64,000 bases of DNA, taken from NCBI GenBank assembly GCA_026627385.1, contig JAPNUR010000004.1, forward strand, positions 62,001 to 126,000. The letters run 5' to 3'. Under the pieces are notes generated by a model. It did no database searches. It saw nothing but the letters and a program-made list of their open reading frames with translations, and was not told the origin of the DNA. Shown here piece after piece: positions 54,039 through 63,088 of the stretch. The position numbers and the translations under genes were made by a program. The stretch comes from Bacillota bacterium (GTDB lineage: Bacteria; Bacillota; Sulfobacillia; Sulfobacillales; Sulfobacillaceae). Position 1 is the stretch's first letter. The number at the start of each line of letters is the position of its first letter.

Positions 54039-54923
54039 ATGGCTGAGGTCAGCTTAGCCCGTGCAGAGCCAGCTGTGGCTCAACGCGTCCGCGGTCTCGT
54101 CGGGGCGGTGTGGTTTCTTCCGCTTGCCGTGTTTAGCCTCATCTTTTTATTTCTTCCCTCGATTGGTCTCTTTGTGGGAAGCGTTGCAGGCTCACACGGC
54201 GCGACACTGACATATTACGCGCAGCTGTTTCAAGCGCAATATCTCGATGCCTACAAGGTGAGCGTGGAGTTAAGTGCGGCCACGGCTATCATTGGGGCTT
54301 TCGCGGGATTGGTACTGGCCTGGGCGGTGGTGGGCGGAGGGCTCCCTCGAGTGCTTCGCCCATTCACCCTGACCTTTTCGGGTGTCGCGTCCAACTTTGC
54401 TGGAATTCCCTTGGCGTTTGCCTTTACATCGACGTTGGGACCTGTTGGCTTAGTCACTGTGTTTTTGAAATCCCTGCATATCAACCTTTACGCTGCCGGT
54501 TTTAGCCTATTTGGGTTCTGGGGCTTGGTCATTACGTATCTGTACTTTCAAATCCCCTTGATGGTGTTACTGATTGTCCCGGCGTTGGATCACTTGCACA
54601 CGTGGCGCGAAGCGGCGACAAATCTGGGTGCCACACCGTTTCAATTTTGGCGGTTCGTAGGGCTGCCCATCTTGCGTTTGCCGCTCTTAGGGGCGCTGAT
54701 GTTGTTATTTGGCAACAGCTTTGGCGCCTATGCGACGGCCTATGCCTTGACATCGGGAATGATTAATCTCGTGCCCATCTTAATTGGGCAGGAGCTGAGC
54801 GGCAACGTGGTGTTCAGCCCTAGTCTAGCGGACGCGATGGCGGTAGGGATGGTTCTGATTATGGTTGCCATATTTGTGGTTTACTTGGTGGCGAATCGGC
54901 GGTCAGTGAGGTGGCAATCGTGA
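54039..54923 (+). CDS. ABC importer permease 1 (PotB type)
   Basis: A 294-residue inner-membrane protein with six predicted helices and the cytoplasmic coupling loop EAATNLGATPFQFWRFVGLP that contacts the ATPase. Strong GAGAGGGAATGAG ribosome site. It belongs to the binding-protein-dependent transport family and pairs with the next gene, which overlaps its stop (GTGA). Confidence 0.88.
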   Translation: MAEVSLARAEPAVAQRVRGLVGAVWFLPLAVFSLIFLFLPSIGLFVGSVAGSHGATLTYYAQLFQAQYLDAYKVSVELSAATAIIGAFAGLVLAWAVVGGGLPRVLRPFTLTFSGVASNFAGIPLAFAFTSTLGPVGLVTVFLKSLHINLYAAGFSLFGFWGLVITYLYFQIPLMVLLIVPALDHLHTWREAATNLGATPFQFWRFVGLPILRLPLLGALMLLFGNSFGAYATAYALTSGMINLVPILIGQELSGNVVFSPSLADAMAVGMVLIMVAIFVVYLVANRRSVRWQS

Positions 54924-55696
54924 AGCGCCTGTCTGTGGGATCATGGTTGGTGGGTATCGTGGCATTGCTGTACTTTATCGTGCCCCTTGTGGCCACAGCC
55001 CAGTTCAGCTTTCAGGAAGGGCCAGGCCAACCTTTTTGGGCAGCCTACACATCTATCCTTGAGTCGGCGCAATTTTGGCAAAGTTTACGGTTGTCGTTAG
55101 GCATGGCCTTGGCCGCGGTCGTTATTGGCCTCATTGTTGTGGTGCCAGCCGCCTACTGGGCGTATTTGCGCGTGCCGCAATTGAAGCCTTGGATTGAATT
55201 TGTGAGCATTCTCCCCTTTGTGGTGCCTCCCATTGTGCTAGTGCTGGGATTGGTGCGCCTTTACGCCAGCGGCTTTGGTCCCCTGTCAGCGCGCGTGACG
55301 ATGTTGATGGGCGCGTACGGGGTCGTGTCATTGCCGTACATGTTCCGATCGATTGACACGGGGCTACGGTCCATGAACGTTAAAGCGTTGACGGAGGCCG
55401 CCCTGGGCATGGGCGCGTCGTGGACACGGATTATGTTTCAGGTGGTGTTGCCTAACATTCGCCAATCGCTGCTAGGCGGCGCCTTTTTGACCTTTGCCCT
55501 CATTATGGGCGAGTACGCGATTTCCAGCATGTTGGGATTTAATACGTTTGGCGTCTACATGCTCTTGACTGGACAAACGCAGGCGCAAGGGGCCGCCGCA
55601 CTAGCCATCATTGCGTTTATTTTAGTGTGGTTTTTTGTGGCCATTATGCAGTGGGTCAGCCGCAACTCGATTACCACCATCGGGGGCTCGCGCTAG
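54920..55696 (+). CDS. ABC importer permease 2 (PotC type)
   Basis: A 258-residue membrane protein with six helices and the coupling loop EAALGMGASWTRIMFQVVLP. The GTG at 54920 overlaps the previous stop and follows AGGTGG, so translation is coupled; an in-frame GTG at 54911 is an alternative. Forms the heterodimeric channel with permease 1. Confidence 0.88.
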   Translation: MKRLSVGSWLVGIVALLYFIVPLVATAQFSFQEGPGQPFWAAYTSILESAQFWQSLRLSLGMALAAVVIGLIVVVPAAYWAYLRVPQLKPWIEFVSILPFVVPPIVLVLGLVRLYASGFGPLSARVTMLMGAYGVVSLPYMFRSIDTGLRSMNVKALTEAALGMGASWTRIMFQVVLPNIRQSLLGGAFLTFALIMGEYAISSMLGFNTFGVYMLLTGQTQAQGAAALAIIAFILVWFFVAIMQWVSRNSITTIGGSR

Positions 55697-55753
55697 AGTC
55701 CGTTGGCCTTGAGCTTTACAGATCGCGATCGACCATCTCGTGAGGAGAGAATC

Positions 55754-56836
55754 ATGGCGTTTTTAGAAATTCATCAAGTGCGCCGGCAGTTTGCGTCGCA
55801 AGTGGCGGTAGAGAACATCAGCTTTACGGCGGATAAAGGGGAGTTTATCAGCCTATTGGGCCCTAGCGGCAGTGGCAAGACCACCCTGCTCAGAATTGTG
55901 GCCGGGTTTGAACGCCCCGATGCGGGACGCATCGTGGTGGATGGCGAGGACGTTACCATGATGCCGCCCCAGCGGCGCAACATGGGCATGGTGTTTCAGT
56001 CCTATGCATTGTTTCCGAATATGACGGCGGCGAATAACGTCGCCTTTGGATTGCGAACGCGCAAAGTGCCGAATGACCAAATCCAGGCGCGGGTGCGGGA
56101 GTTGCTGAGTTTAGTCGGACTGGAACAAAAAGCCGACCGGTATCCGCATCAGCTATCTGGAGGCGAGCAACAACGTGTCGCGCTGGCACGAGCGTTGGCC
56201 CCTAACCCGCGGGTGTTGTTGCTGGATGAGCCGCTGTCGGCGTTAGATGCGTTAATTCGCGTGAATCTTCGGGGAGAAATTCGGCGGATCCAACAAACAT
56301 TGGGCATTACCACCCTCTACGTGACCCACGATCAGGAAGAGGCGTTGGCGATGTCCGATCGAATTGTGGTGTTTAACCATGGTCGTGCCGAACAAATCGG
56401 AACCCCAGAGGAAATTTACGACCGACCAACGAGCGCCTTTGTGTCCAGCTTTGTCGGCGCCATGAACCGACTGACGTGTCAGGTGATTTCGCGGTCGGCG
56501 GGTACGGTTGCATTAGGAAATCATGAGTTACAGGTGAACGCGCTGCCTAACGACGTAACGGATGGCGATCGTGTGGAACTCTGGATTCGTCCCGAGCGCA
56601 TTCGCTTGGGGTGGGATCCCGATGATGTCAATCAAAACCACCTTCAGGTCGTGGTTGACCAAGTCATGTTTCTCGGTGCGCGTTTGGGCATCAAGGGGAC
56701 GATCGTTGGCGGAGGTGGTGCCTTGACCCTGGATGTGCCCCGTGATGCGAATGACCGCGGCGCCATGCTGAGACCGGGCGCATCGGTGGATGTCACGTTT
56801 TCGCGATCCATAGCGGTGACCCGAGCTAGTGAATAG
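55754..56836 (+). CDS. ABC importer ATPase (PotA/FbpC type)
   Basis: The 360-residue ATPase has Walker A GPSGSGKTT, the Q-loop VFQSYALFPNM, signature LSGGEQQRVALARAL, Walker B VLLLDEPLSALD and the switch His in VTHDQEEAL. Residues about 245-360 are a TOBE-like domain (ELWIRPERIRLG) that regulates such importers. The ATG at 55754 follows GAGGAGAG; an open extension to 55703 is not favoured. It closes the four-gene transporter. Confidence 0.92.
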   Translation: MAFLEIHQVRRQFASQVAVENISFTADKGEFISLLGPSGSGKTTLLRIVAGFERPDAGRIVVDGEDVTMMPPQRRNMGMVFQSYALFPNMTAANNVAFGLRTRKVPNDQIQARVRELLSLVGLEQKADRYPHQLSGGEQQRVALARALAPNPRVLLLDEPLSALDALIRVNLRGEIRRIQQTLGITTLYVTHDQEEALAMSDRIVVFNHGRAEQIGTPEEIYDRPTSAFVSSFVGAMNRLTCQVISRSAGTVALGNHELQVNALPNDVTDGDRVELWIRPERIRLGWDPDDVNQNHLQVVVDQVMFLGARLGIKGTIVGGGGALTLDVPRDANDRGAMLRPGASVDVTFSRSIAVTRASE

Positions 56837-56878
56837 CGAAAGCCGCTGTTGTGTGGGATGGAGGAGGTGTGGTGGACG

Positions 56879-57064
56879 ATGTTGTCCGGATTGTTGGACC
56901 CCGTGCATCTCGTCATCTTGTTGATCCTGGTGTTGTTTGTGGTAGGGCCGCGGCGACTGCCTGAGCTCGGCGAGAGTCTCGGGAAGACGGTGCGGTTGAT
57001 CAAAGAGGCCCAACAGTCGAGAGAGCAGGATCGCGATCGGTCGGATGGGCCACCTACCATCTAG
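56879..57064 (+). CDS. tatA: TatA/TatE-type twin-arginine translocase subunit
   Basis: A 61-residue protein: one membrane helix (PVHLVILLILVLFVVGPRRL), the FxxGPxxLPxLG hinge and a charged amphipathic helix (ESLGKTVRLIKEAQQSREQD). It should build the Tat pore. GGAGGAGG lies upstream with about 11-base spacing. Lying 42 bases after the ATPase gene whose binding protein has a Tat signal, it looks like a dedicated or co-regulated translocase part; no tatC is seen in the window. Confidence 0.85.
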   Translation: MLSGLLDPVHLVILLILVLFVVGPRRLPELGESLGKTVRLIKEAQQSREQDRDRSDGPPTI

Positions 57065-57809
57065 CGGGTCTGGGCGCTATGCGGTCGCGTTTGGCTCCGC
57101 CGTGTTTAACGTGACCGGGGTGCTGTTTGACAAGGACGGCGTAATTATTGATGGGCTGGCGCTCTGCTATGCGCTGCACCAGGCGAGACGTGCGGTTGTG
57201 GAACGCGACTTTGGCCCTGTCGCGGCTGCCTGGTATGACCGGCTGATGGAAGTCCATGGCCAATGTGCGCAGCGCGGTGCCGCTATGCTGGCCTCGTTGG
57301 CCGAAGCTGAGGTCCTGATGACGTGGGCCATTCGTCATGCCTCCCACATCGACTGGGACGAGGCCCGCGAACGGGCCCGACAACTGACCCAAGAGGCCGA
57401 CCGGGCAGTGAAGTTGTCCGACGCGCCGCTGACAATGGGTGCGCGGGGAGCGCTGACGGCGTTGAAACGTCATGGCGTGGCGATTGGCATGGTCACGGCG
57501 GACGCGAGCGAGCGTACCTGGGCGCAGCTGGAGTACTGGAAGATCCGCGACTTTTTTGACGTGGTGGTGACAGAGGACGATGTTACGCGCGGAAAACCGG
57601 ATCCGGCGTGTGTCATCAAGGCGGTAGAGCTTTTGGGGCTTGATTGCACTCAGGTGGTGTTGGTGGGCGATAGTCCTAACGATTGGCGTATGGCGGCGGC
57701 ATTGGGCATGCCGTGCGTGGCCGTGTCGGCGGCGTGGCCAGCAGGGTTTCCTGCCGTCCGCGCGACGATTCCCAATCTCGCTCAGATTTCCGTAGTCCGT
57801 CGTGATTGA
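57045..57809 (+). CDS. HAD-superfamily phosphatase (phosphoglycolate-phosphatase-like)
   Basis: Motif I is LFDKDGVIIDG (nucleophile Asp), motif II is IGMVTADASER, motif III the lysine of RGKPDPACVIKAVE, and motif IV VLVGDSPNDWRMA. The helical cap lies between residues about 35 and 120. This is the Gph/PGP type that removes phosphate from small metabolites, such as phosphoglycolate or glycerol phosphate. The 254-residue frame starts at 57045 and overlaps tatA by 20 bases; a GTG near 57100 is an alternative start. Converges closely on the phosphodiesterase gene. Confidence 0.82.
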   Translation: MGHLPSSGSGRYAVAFGSAVFNVTGVLFDKDGVIIDGLALCYALHQARRAVVERDFGPVAAAWYDRLMEVHGQCAQRGAAMLASLAEAEVLMTWAIRHASHIDWDEARERARQLTQEADRAVKLSDAPLTMGARGALTALKRHGVAIGMVTADASERTWAQLEYWKIRDFFDVVVTEDDVTRGKPDPACVIKAVELLGLDCTQVVLVGDSPNDWRMAAALGMPCVAVSAAWPAGFPAVRATIPNLAQISVVRRD

Positions 57810-57812
57810 GCC

Positions 57813-58547
57813 TTATTTATCGGGTATCCAGCTGGGGTCGTCGACAAAGATGGCGTCCACCCCTTGGTGAGTGAGCCAATGAACTTGGGGAGCGTCCTGA
57901 GCACCCCAAACCCCCAACTGAAACCCGAGGCCATGCAGTGCGTCCACCGTGGCCGGCGTGGCCCAATCAGCCGGGATATGCATGACATGCGTGAGACTGT
58001 CGCGCTTAAGAATGGCGGGGTAATGGATGGGACCCTCCCACAGGGTGGCCAGGGCGACCGTGCTATCCAAGGCGTGCAGGCGCTCGAGGATGTGATGGTT
58101 AAACGATGAAATGAGGACGCGTTCGGTCATCTTAGCGTCATGCAATTGGGTGAGGAGCTGCGACAGGTGAACCTCGCTGAGGTCCGGTTGGTCCTTGATT
58201 TCCAAATTGAGCGCCAGGTAGGCGGGCATCCATGCCAAGAGGTCGGCCAACAAGGGAATGCGGCCCACGCCGAGATGTGGCCGCTGGGGATCGACCAGGC
58301 GCAGCTGTTTTAACTCATTCCACGTCAACGCCGTCGGTGACTCCGGCACCTGGCTTAGTCGCTCGAGCGTGTCATCGTGAAAAATGAAGGGAATGCCATC
58401 CACACTCCATTGGACATCACATTCAATGCCTGGTAACTGCTGTTCCTCGGCTTGCCGAAAAGAAGCCAGCGTGTTTTCAATGGCGAGAGATGGTAGTCCG
58501 CGGTGGCCCCAGAAAAACGGGCGCCTCCCATTGGGGTAATTGAACAT
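57813..58547 (-). CDS. Glycerophosphodiester phosphodiesterase
   Basis: Cleaves glycerophosphodiesters to glycerol-3-phosphate and an alcohol. The 244-residue TIM barrel has WGHRGLPSLAIENTLASF, GIECDVQWSVDGIPFIFHDDTLERL (metal and catalytic residues), LEIKDQ and a final VDAIFVDDP. The ATG at 58547 follows AAGGA at about 10 bases; the frame extends to 58715 across the glpA promoter, which is unlikely to be coding. It is divergent from glpABC, so its product directly feeds that operon. No signal peptide, so it acts in the cytoplasm. Confidence 0.88.
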   Translation of the reverse strand: MFNYPNGRRPFFWGHRGLPSLAIENTLASFRQAEEQQLPGIECDVQWSVDGIPFIFHDDTLERLSQVPESPTALTWNELKQLRLVDPQRPHLGVGRIPLLADLLAWMPAYLALNLEIKDQPDLSEVHLSQLLTQLHDAKMTERVLISSFNHHILERLHALDSTVALATLWEGPIHYPAILKRDSLTHVMHIPADWATPATVDALHGLGFQLGVWGAQDAPQVHWLTHQGVDAIFVDDPSWIPDK

Positions 58548-58591
58548 TACGGTCACATCCTTTGTTCGGGGCATGGCGGCACATAAAGAAG

Positions 58592-58620
58592 TTGAAACGA
58601 GGGATACCATACGCCATAAT
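58592..58620 (+). promoter_or_regulatory. glpABCP promoter
   Basis: TTGAAA (58592-58597), 17 bases, CATAAT (58615-58620). Start would be near 58627, giving a leader of about 100 bases that contains the terminator at 58678-58712. Confidence 0.7.
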
Positions 58621-58677
58621 ATCCAGGGGAAGCAATTGAATGTCAAGGTTATCAAGCGCTGTGAGAGATCGTGGAGA

Positions 58678-58712
58678 AACCCAGCAACGCGTAGTGCGTT
58701 GTTGGGTTTTTT
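58678..58712 (+). terminator. Leader terminator before glpA, likely GlpP-controlled
   Basis: AACCCAGCAACGC (58678-58690) pairs with GCGTTGTTGGGTT (58696-58708) in a 13-bp stem with a 5-base loop, followed by TTTT. It ends 14 bases before the glpA start, so it would stop transcription unless antiterminated; the last gene of the operon encodes GlpP. Confidence 0.85.
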
Positions 58713-58726
58713 CATGGGGGGGAACT

Positions 58727-60193
58727 ATGGTAGTCGTTATTGGCGGCGGAGCATCAGGACTTGGGGTCGCGTGGGATTTAACCTTGCGGGGGATTCCCGT
58801 GACGGTCGTGGAGGCGGAGGAAATTGGCGCGGGCACGTCCGGTCGCTTTCACGGCCTGTTACACAGTGGCGGGCGCTATGTCATTTCCGATCCGGTGTCG
58901 GCGCGGCAGTGTCATGAAGAAAACCGCATCTTACGACGGATTGTGCCGACAGCGATTGAGGACACCGGTGGGTATTTTGTGGCCGTGGGAGACGATACCG
59001 CCTACGAAGAGGCTTGGCGGAAAGCCATGGATCAGGCAGGGATTCCCGCGGTGTTCGTCAATCGCGAGGTCTTGGCTGCCCGTCTACCGGGGTTAAATCC
59101 CGAGCAACGCGGCGGGTACTGGGTGCCTGATGCGATTTTAGAAGGTTTTCGGTTATTGTACCTATTGCGTGATAACGTGATGAGTCACGGTGGCACGATT
59201 CTCACCCATAGTCGAGTTGTGGCCGTTCACGAGCACAACGGATGCGTGAGTGGGGTGACGCTTCGGACGCCCGAAGGGTTACGCGAAATAGCTTGTTCGG
59301 CGGTAGTTAACGCGGCTGGGCCTTGGGCCGGCGAGGTGGCTCGGTTGTTTGAGGATCCGTTGCCCATGCATTTAGCCTCAGGGGTGATGTTGCTATTTGC
59401 GCATCGCCGCGTGCCCGTCGTCGTCAACCGTTTGGCGTATCCCGGGGATGGGGATATTCTCGTGCCACATGGTGAGACTGTGATTTTAGGGACAACCGAC
59501 GTGCATCAACCGTATCCGGAGCCGCCGGTCCCGACGCGGGACGATGTGGCAGCACTCATCGCGCGCGGTCAATTGTTGTTCCCAGAGATGACTGAGTGGC
59601 GGGCCCTTAGGGCGTTTGCGGGTGTTCGACCGCTGTATGCGAGTCAGCATGGGGCATCATCCCGGAGTGTGTCCCGGGATTTCGCGGTGGTCGACCATGG
59701 GGCGCGGGTGGGGTTTGCTGGAGCCTTTTCGCTGGTTGGGGGCAAATGGACGACGTTTCGTTTAATGGCTGAACGCACCGGTGATGCGGTTGCCCAGTTC
59801 TTGGGAATTCAGGCCGCCTGTCGGACGGCGGAGACACCGCTTTTACCGTCACAATCCACCCGACGGGGGAGTCCCAGCCCTATCGTATGCGAGTGCGAAG
59901 GAGTCACTGCTGATGATCTCGTGGCCTGGATTAGCTCGTCGCCGGAAGAGTGGCGGGCTCGTACCTGGTGGGCCATGGGGCCGTGCCAGGGGACGATGTG
60001 CGTTCATCGTGGGTTGGCTCTCACGGCTCCGTCGGATGTGAGCGAGTGGCGGCGTCAGTTGAAGTGGGTGCGCGAGGAGCGGGAGCGAGGGTTTTGGCCG
60101 GCTGCCTATGGGGACAATGCCCGCGAATTTCAGTTACAAACCGCCGTACGGTATCAGACGTTAGGGGAAGGCGAAGCCCATGCAGCCCTTTAA
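58727..60193 (+). CDS. glpA: Anaerobic-type glycerol-3-phosphate dehydrogenase subunit A
   Basis: FAD enzyme oxidising glycerol-3-phosphate to dihydroxyacetone phosphate. The 488-residue protein has the FAD loop VVVIGGGASGLGVAWDLTLR, GRFHGLLHSGGRYVISDP, GTTDVHQPYPEPPVPTRDDV and the late GAFSLVGGKWTTFRLMAE. A C-terminal BFD-like [2Fe-2S] motif follows (CECEGVT ... CQGTMCVHRG). The ATG at 58727 follows GGGGGGGA and the leader terminator; the open frame upstream crosses the terminator. Works with GlpB and GlpC as a membrane-bound respiratory complex. Confidence 0.92.
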   Translation: MVVVIGGGASGLGVAWDLTLRGIPVTVVEAEEIGAGTSGRFHGLLHSGGRYVISDPVSARQCHEENRILRRIVPTAIEDTGGYFVAVGDDTAYEEAWRKAMDQAGIPAVFVNREVLAARLPGLNPEQRGGYWVPDAILEGFRLLYLLRDNVMSHGGTILTHSRVVAVHEHNGCVSGVTLRTPEGLREIACSAVVNAAGPWAGEVARLFEDPLPMHLASGVMLLFAHRRVPVVVNRLAYPGDGDILVPHGETVILGTTDVHQPYPEPPVPTRDDVAALIARGQLLFPEMTEWRALRAFAGVRPLYASQHGASSRSVSRDFAVVDHGARVGFAGAFSLVGGKWTTFRLMAERTGDAVAQFLGIQAACRTAETPLLPSQSTRRGSPSPIVCECEGVTADDLVAWISSSPEEWRARTWWAMGPCQGTMCVHRGLALTAPSDVSEWRRQLKWVREERERGFWPAAYGDNAREFQLQTAVRYQTLGEGEAHAAL

Positions 60194-61376
60194 TCGCATC
60201 ATTGTTGTTGGCCGTGGCCCCGCCGGGTTGTATGCGAGTGCGTTGGCGCTGTCTTACGGTATGGGGGTTACCCTCATCGCGGATGGAGTGGGCACCCTTC
60301 CCCTTTGGGGAGGGCACTGGGATTTTGTCACCACCGACGATCAGGGGTCTTTTGTCTCTGACCCCTGGGCCTGGTGGGAGAATGTACCCCCGGTGCCGGG
60401 AGCGGAACCGGTGACGCGCGCGGAGTGGAGAGCTTGGTGGGGGACCTTGGTTCGTCTCTGGGATGCCATAGGCATTCCTGTGGACGACACGCCGCGGCGT
60501 AACCGCTGGCTGATGACTCCGCTGGGGACTCTCCGTCCCGTTTTTCTAACGCCCAAGTGGCATTGGATCCAAGAGGATCCGGGCGCGGTGACTGTCGTGG
60601 GATTCCGGGATTTTCTGGATTTTCCGGTCGCCGTGGCGGCGCACACGTATGCCCAGGAGACCGGGGCGTCCGTGCACACGGTACTGTTAGATCGCCCGCC
60701 TCAGTGGAGTTCAGGATGGCAGGCCTTACACTGGGCGTGGTACTTTGACAGTGAGAGCGGGCGAAACTGGCTCTTGGCGCAACTCGAGGCAACACGGTTC
60801 GAATCGCGGCGGCCGGTCGTGTTCCCGCAAATCTTAGGCGTCGATCGCACGGAAACGCTGCTGGGCGCTATGGAGAACGTCCTAGAGGTGCCTGTGGCAG
60901 AAGTGCCGCTCACCCCGCCGGCGATTGGCGGGTTTCGGATCCAGCGACGATGGGAGAGATGGTTACGCCGTCGGGGCCTTCGCTTCATCCATGGACATGT
61001 GACGACGGCAACGCCGACCTCGGTGCAGTTGCACGACGGTCGGGTGCTGGAGGCAGATGTGGTGGTGCTGGCAACCGGGGGGGTCTTAGGCGGCGGTATT
61101 CGGATTCAAGCAGACGGGAGTGCGCATGATCCGGTGACAGGCGTATCGATGGGACGGCTATCGGCTCCGCACGACTTAGGAGTTTTGGGTTACCCGGCCG
61201 GCGAGACAGGCATGGCGGTGGTGGGGCGTCAATTGGGTGGGCGCGATGCTGATAGACAAGGTGTGGGCGGCGCTCTCATCTTGTGGAGTGTGCATCGCGT
61301 TTGGCGTTCGGTAGGCATTCAAACGAACCAGGAGGGGGTAGAGGTGCGTGGTCGCATCGTGGGACGCGTGCCTTAA
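60180..61376 (+). CDS. glpB: Anaerobic-type glycerol-3-phosphate dehydrogenase subunit B
   Basis: FMN/FAD-type subunit linking GlpA to GlpC. The 398-residue protein starts with a dinucleotide loop (RIIVVGRGPAGLYASALALS), has FRIQRRWERWLRRRGLRFI and VVVLATGGVLGGGI near residue 290-305, and the SAPHDLGVLGYPAGE segment typical of GlpB. It overlaps glpA by 14 bases and glpC by 29. Confidence 0.88.
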   Translation: MQPFNRIIVVGRGPAGLYASALALSYGMGVTLIADGVGTLPLWGGHWDFVTTDDQGSFVSDPWAWWENVPPVPGAEPVTRAEWRAWWGTLVRLWDAIGIPVDDTPRRNRWLMTPLGTLRPVFLTPKWHWIQEDPGAVTVVGFRDFLDFPVAVAAHTYAQETGASVHTVLLDRPPQWSSGWQALHWAWYFDSESGRNWLLAQLEATRFESRRPVVFPQILGVDRTETLLGAMENVLEVPVAEVPLTPPAIGGFRIQRRWERWLRRRGLRFIHGHVTTATPTSVQLHDGRVLEADVVVLATGGVLGGGIRIQADGSAHDPVTGVSMGRLSAPHDLGVLGYPAGETGMAVVGRQLGGRDADRQGVGGALILWSVHRVWRSVGIQTNQEGVEVRGRIVGRVP

Positions 61377-62541
61377 GTGTACGCTCTGTGTGACACAATG
61401 TCCGGTTGTGTCCGTGAATGGTGACTTTGCCGGGCCTAAGGCGCTTGGCCCCGAATGGTATCGGGCATGGCAGGGTGGACGCCATGAGGTATCTCGCCAC
61501 GTCCAGGATTGCACCTTTTGTCAGTTATGTGAGGCGGCGTGTCCGGTGGGCGTGCCGGTCGCTCATTTGATCATGGAGCATAAGGCACGGGCAGCGTCTC
61601 AAGTCGGGAGCCGGGAGCGACTTCGCGATGCCATCCTCGCCCGGCCCCATTGGGTTGGCCGCTGGTCGCGCGTGAGCCGTGTGCCGGCCGTTGTGCGACG
61701 GTTCGGGCGGTTATCCGTATCGGTGCGATTCCCCAAGCGTCGCTGGTCCCGTGTTCCCGATCTTGGCGAGCCATTAGCGCCTCCGCGCGGCACCGTCGGA
61801 CTGTTTCAAGACTGTTATAGTCAGGCGTACGATCCAGAACTGGTCGCCATGGCCCGTGCGTTATTGCGCCTCTGGGGGTACACGGTGATTCCAGTGCCTC
61901 AGCGGTTGACATGTTGTGGGGCTGCTGCCTCAGCCGCAGGTCGTCCGGCATTAGCCACGAGCTTGGCACGTCGTCTCTGGCCGGAGTTGAATGAGGCGCT
62001 CAGCGGTTGCGAGGCTTTGGTCACCCTTAATGCCACGTGCGACGGCACGTTACGGGAGGAATGGCCCCTTTATGCGGACCTTAGTCTGTCGCGTCCCGTG
62101 CAGCCATTTGACGTCATAGCGGCGGAGGCGCCCCCAATCTTTTGGGAGCGGCTAGAATCGGTGGGATCAGGCGATGGCGTCTGGGTGACGCATACCACCT
62201 GTCGAGGCAAAGTGGCACGGGGTGATGGGCACTTGACTGTACTGGCCTTGCGCGCGGGGTATCAGACGGTGGTTCCCGCTGACGCCGCGTGTTGCGGGGC
62301 CGGGGGATCTTATGCTTTTAAGGCCGAACATGAAGCCACGAGTGAAGCATTGGTGGCGGCACTGAAGCGACAAGTGGCCGAGGAAGGCTCGGTTCAGGGA
62401 ATCATGACGGATAGCGGGACATGTGCGTTGCACATTGAAGATGCGACGGGCGTGGCAACCCGACACCCGGCGTATTGGCTGTATCAGCGGTACGGCCAGT
62501 ACCTGACGAAGAAGGAGGCCGGTGATCATGAGAGAACTTGA
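61348..62541 (+). CDS. glpC: Anaerobic-type glycerol-3-phosphate dehydrogenase subunit C
   Basis: Iron-sulfur membrane-anchor subunit passing electrons to quinone. Two [4Fe-4S] motifs are complete: C8-x2-C11-x2-C14-x3-C18-P (CLKCTLCVTQCP) and CTFCQLCEAACP; two CCG domains follow (RLTCCGAAAS and AACCGAGGSY). The 397-residue size is normal. GTG start follows GGAGGGGG. The stop overlaps the start of glpP. Confidence 0.92.
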   Translation: MVASWDACLKCTLCVTQCPVVSVNGDFAGPKALGPEWYRAWQGGRHEVSRHVQDCTFCQLCEAACPVGVPVAHLIMEHKARAASQVGSRERLRDAILARPHWVGRWSRVSRVPAVVRRFGRLSVSVRFPKRRWSRVPDLGEPLAPPRGTVGLFQDCYSQAYDPELVAMARALLRLWGYTVIPVPQRLTCCGAAASAAGRPALATSLARRLWPELNEALSGCEALVTLNATCDGTLREEWPLYADLSLSRPVQPFDVIAAEAPPIFWERLESVGSGDGVWVTHTTCRGKVARGDGHLTVLALRAGYQTVVPADAACCGAGGSYAFKAEHEATSEALVAALKRQVAEEGSVQGIMTDSGTCALHIEDATGVATRHPAYWLYQRYGQYLTKKEAGDHERT

Positions 62542-63088
62542 AGTGCCTCCCGTGATTCCCGCCATTCGCCAAAGTGAAGAATGGCCTGCTCTCGGGGTGG
62601 CTCCCCGCGGGGGATGGGTGTTCCTGTTAGGAGGACCGCTAGACAGCGTAGCCGAGGCCACAGGGCGTTTACAAAAACGGGGATGGACGGTGTTTGTGCA
62701 CTTTGACATGATTCGCGCCGTTTCCAGCGATGGCGAAGGGCTGCGCTTCTTTGCCGAATATGCCGGGCCCCAGGGAATTATCACCACCCATTCCACCACC
62801 GTGAACCAAGCCAAAAAACTCGGCCTTTTGGCCATTCAACGGATTTTTTTGCTGGATAGTCAGTCGGTGCAGACGGGAATTCAGCAAGTGCTATCAACCA
62901 AACCAGATGCCGTGGAAATGTTGCCCGGCCTTCTGGTTGATGTGGCGCGCCGGGTGGTTCGTGAAATTCCTTACCCCGCGATTGCCGGGGGGTTGATCAC
63001 CACTCGCGAGGAAGTGGAGGCGATGCGGCAGGCGGGCGTCAAAGGTGTTTCAACGAGCGCCCGTGCTCTCTGGCCGCGCGACGCCTAG
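62528..63088 (+). CDS. glpP: Glycerol uptake operon antiterminator GlpP
   Basis: RNA-binding regulator that, with glycerol-3-phosphate bound, prevents leader termination in glp operons of Bacillus. The 186-residue protein shows the family pattern: VIPAIRQSEEW near the start, VFVHFDMIRAVSSDGEGLRF, PQGIITTHSTTVNQAKKLGL, and the end IAGGLITTREEVEAMRQAGV. The ATG at 62528 follows AAGGAGG by 9 bases. It is the last gene of the operon that it presumably controls through the 58678-58712 terminator, forming positive feedback by substrate. Confidence 0.9.
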   Translation: MRELEVPPVIPAIRQSEEWPALGVAPRGGWVFLLGGPLDSVAEATGRLQKRGWTVFVHFDMIRAVSSDGEGLRFFAEYAGPQGIITTHSTTVNQAKKLGLLAIQRIFLLDSQSVQTGIQQVLSTKPDAVEMLPGLLVDVARRVVREIPYPAIAGGLITTREEVEAMRQAGVKGVSTSARALWPRDA

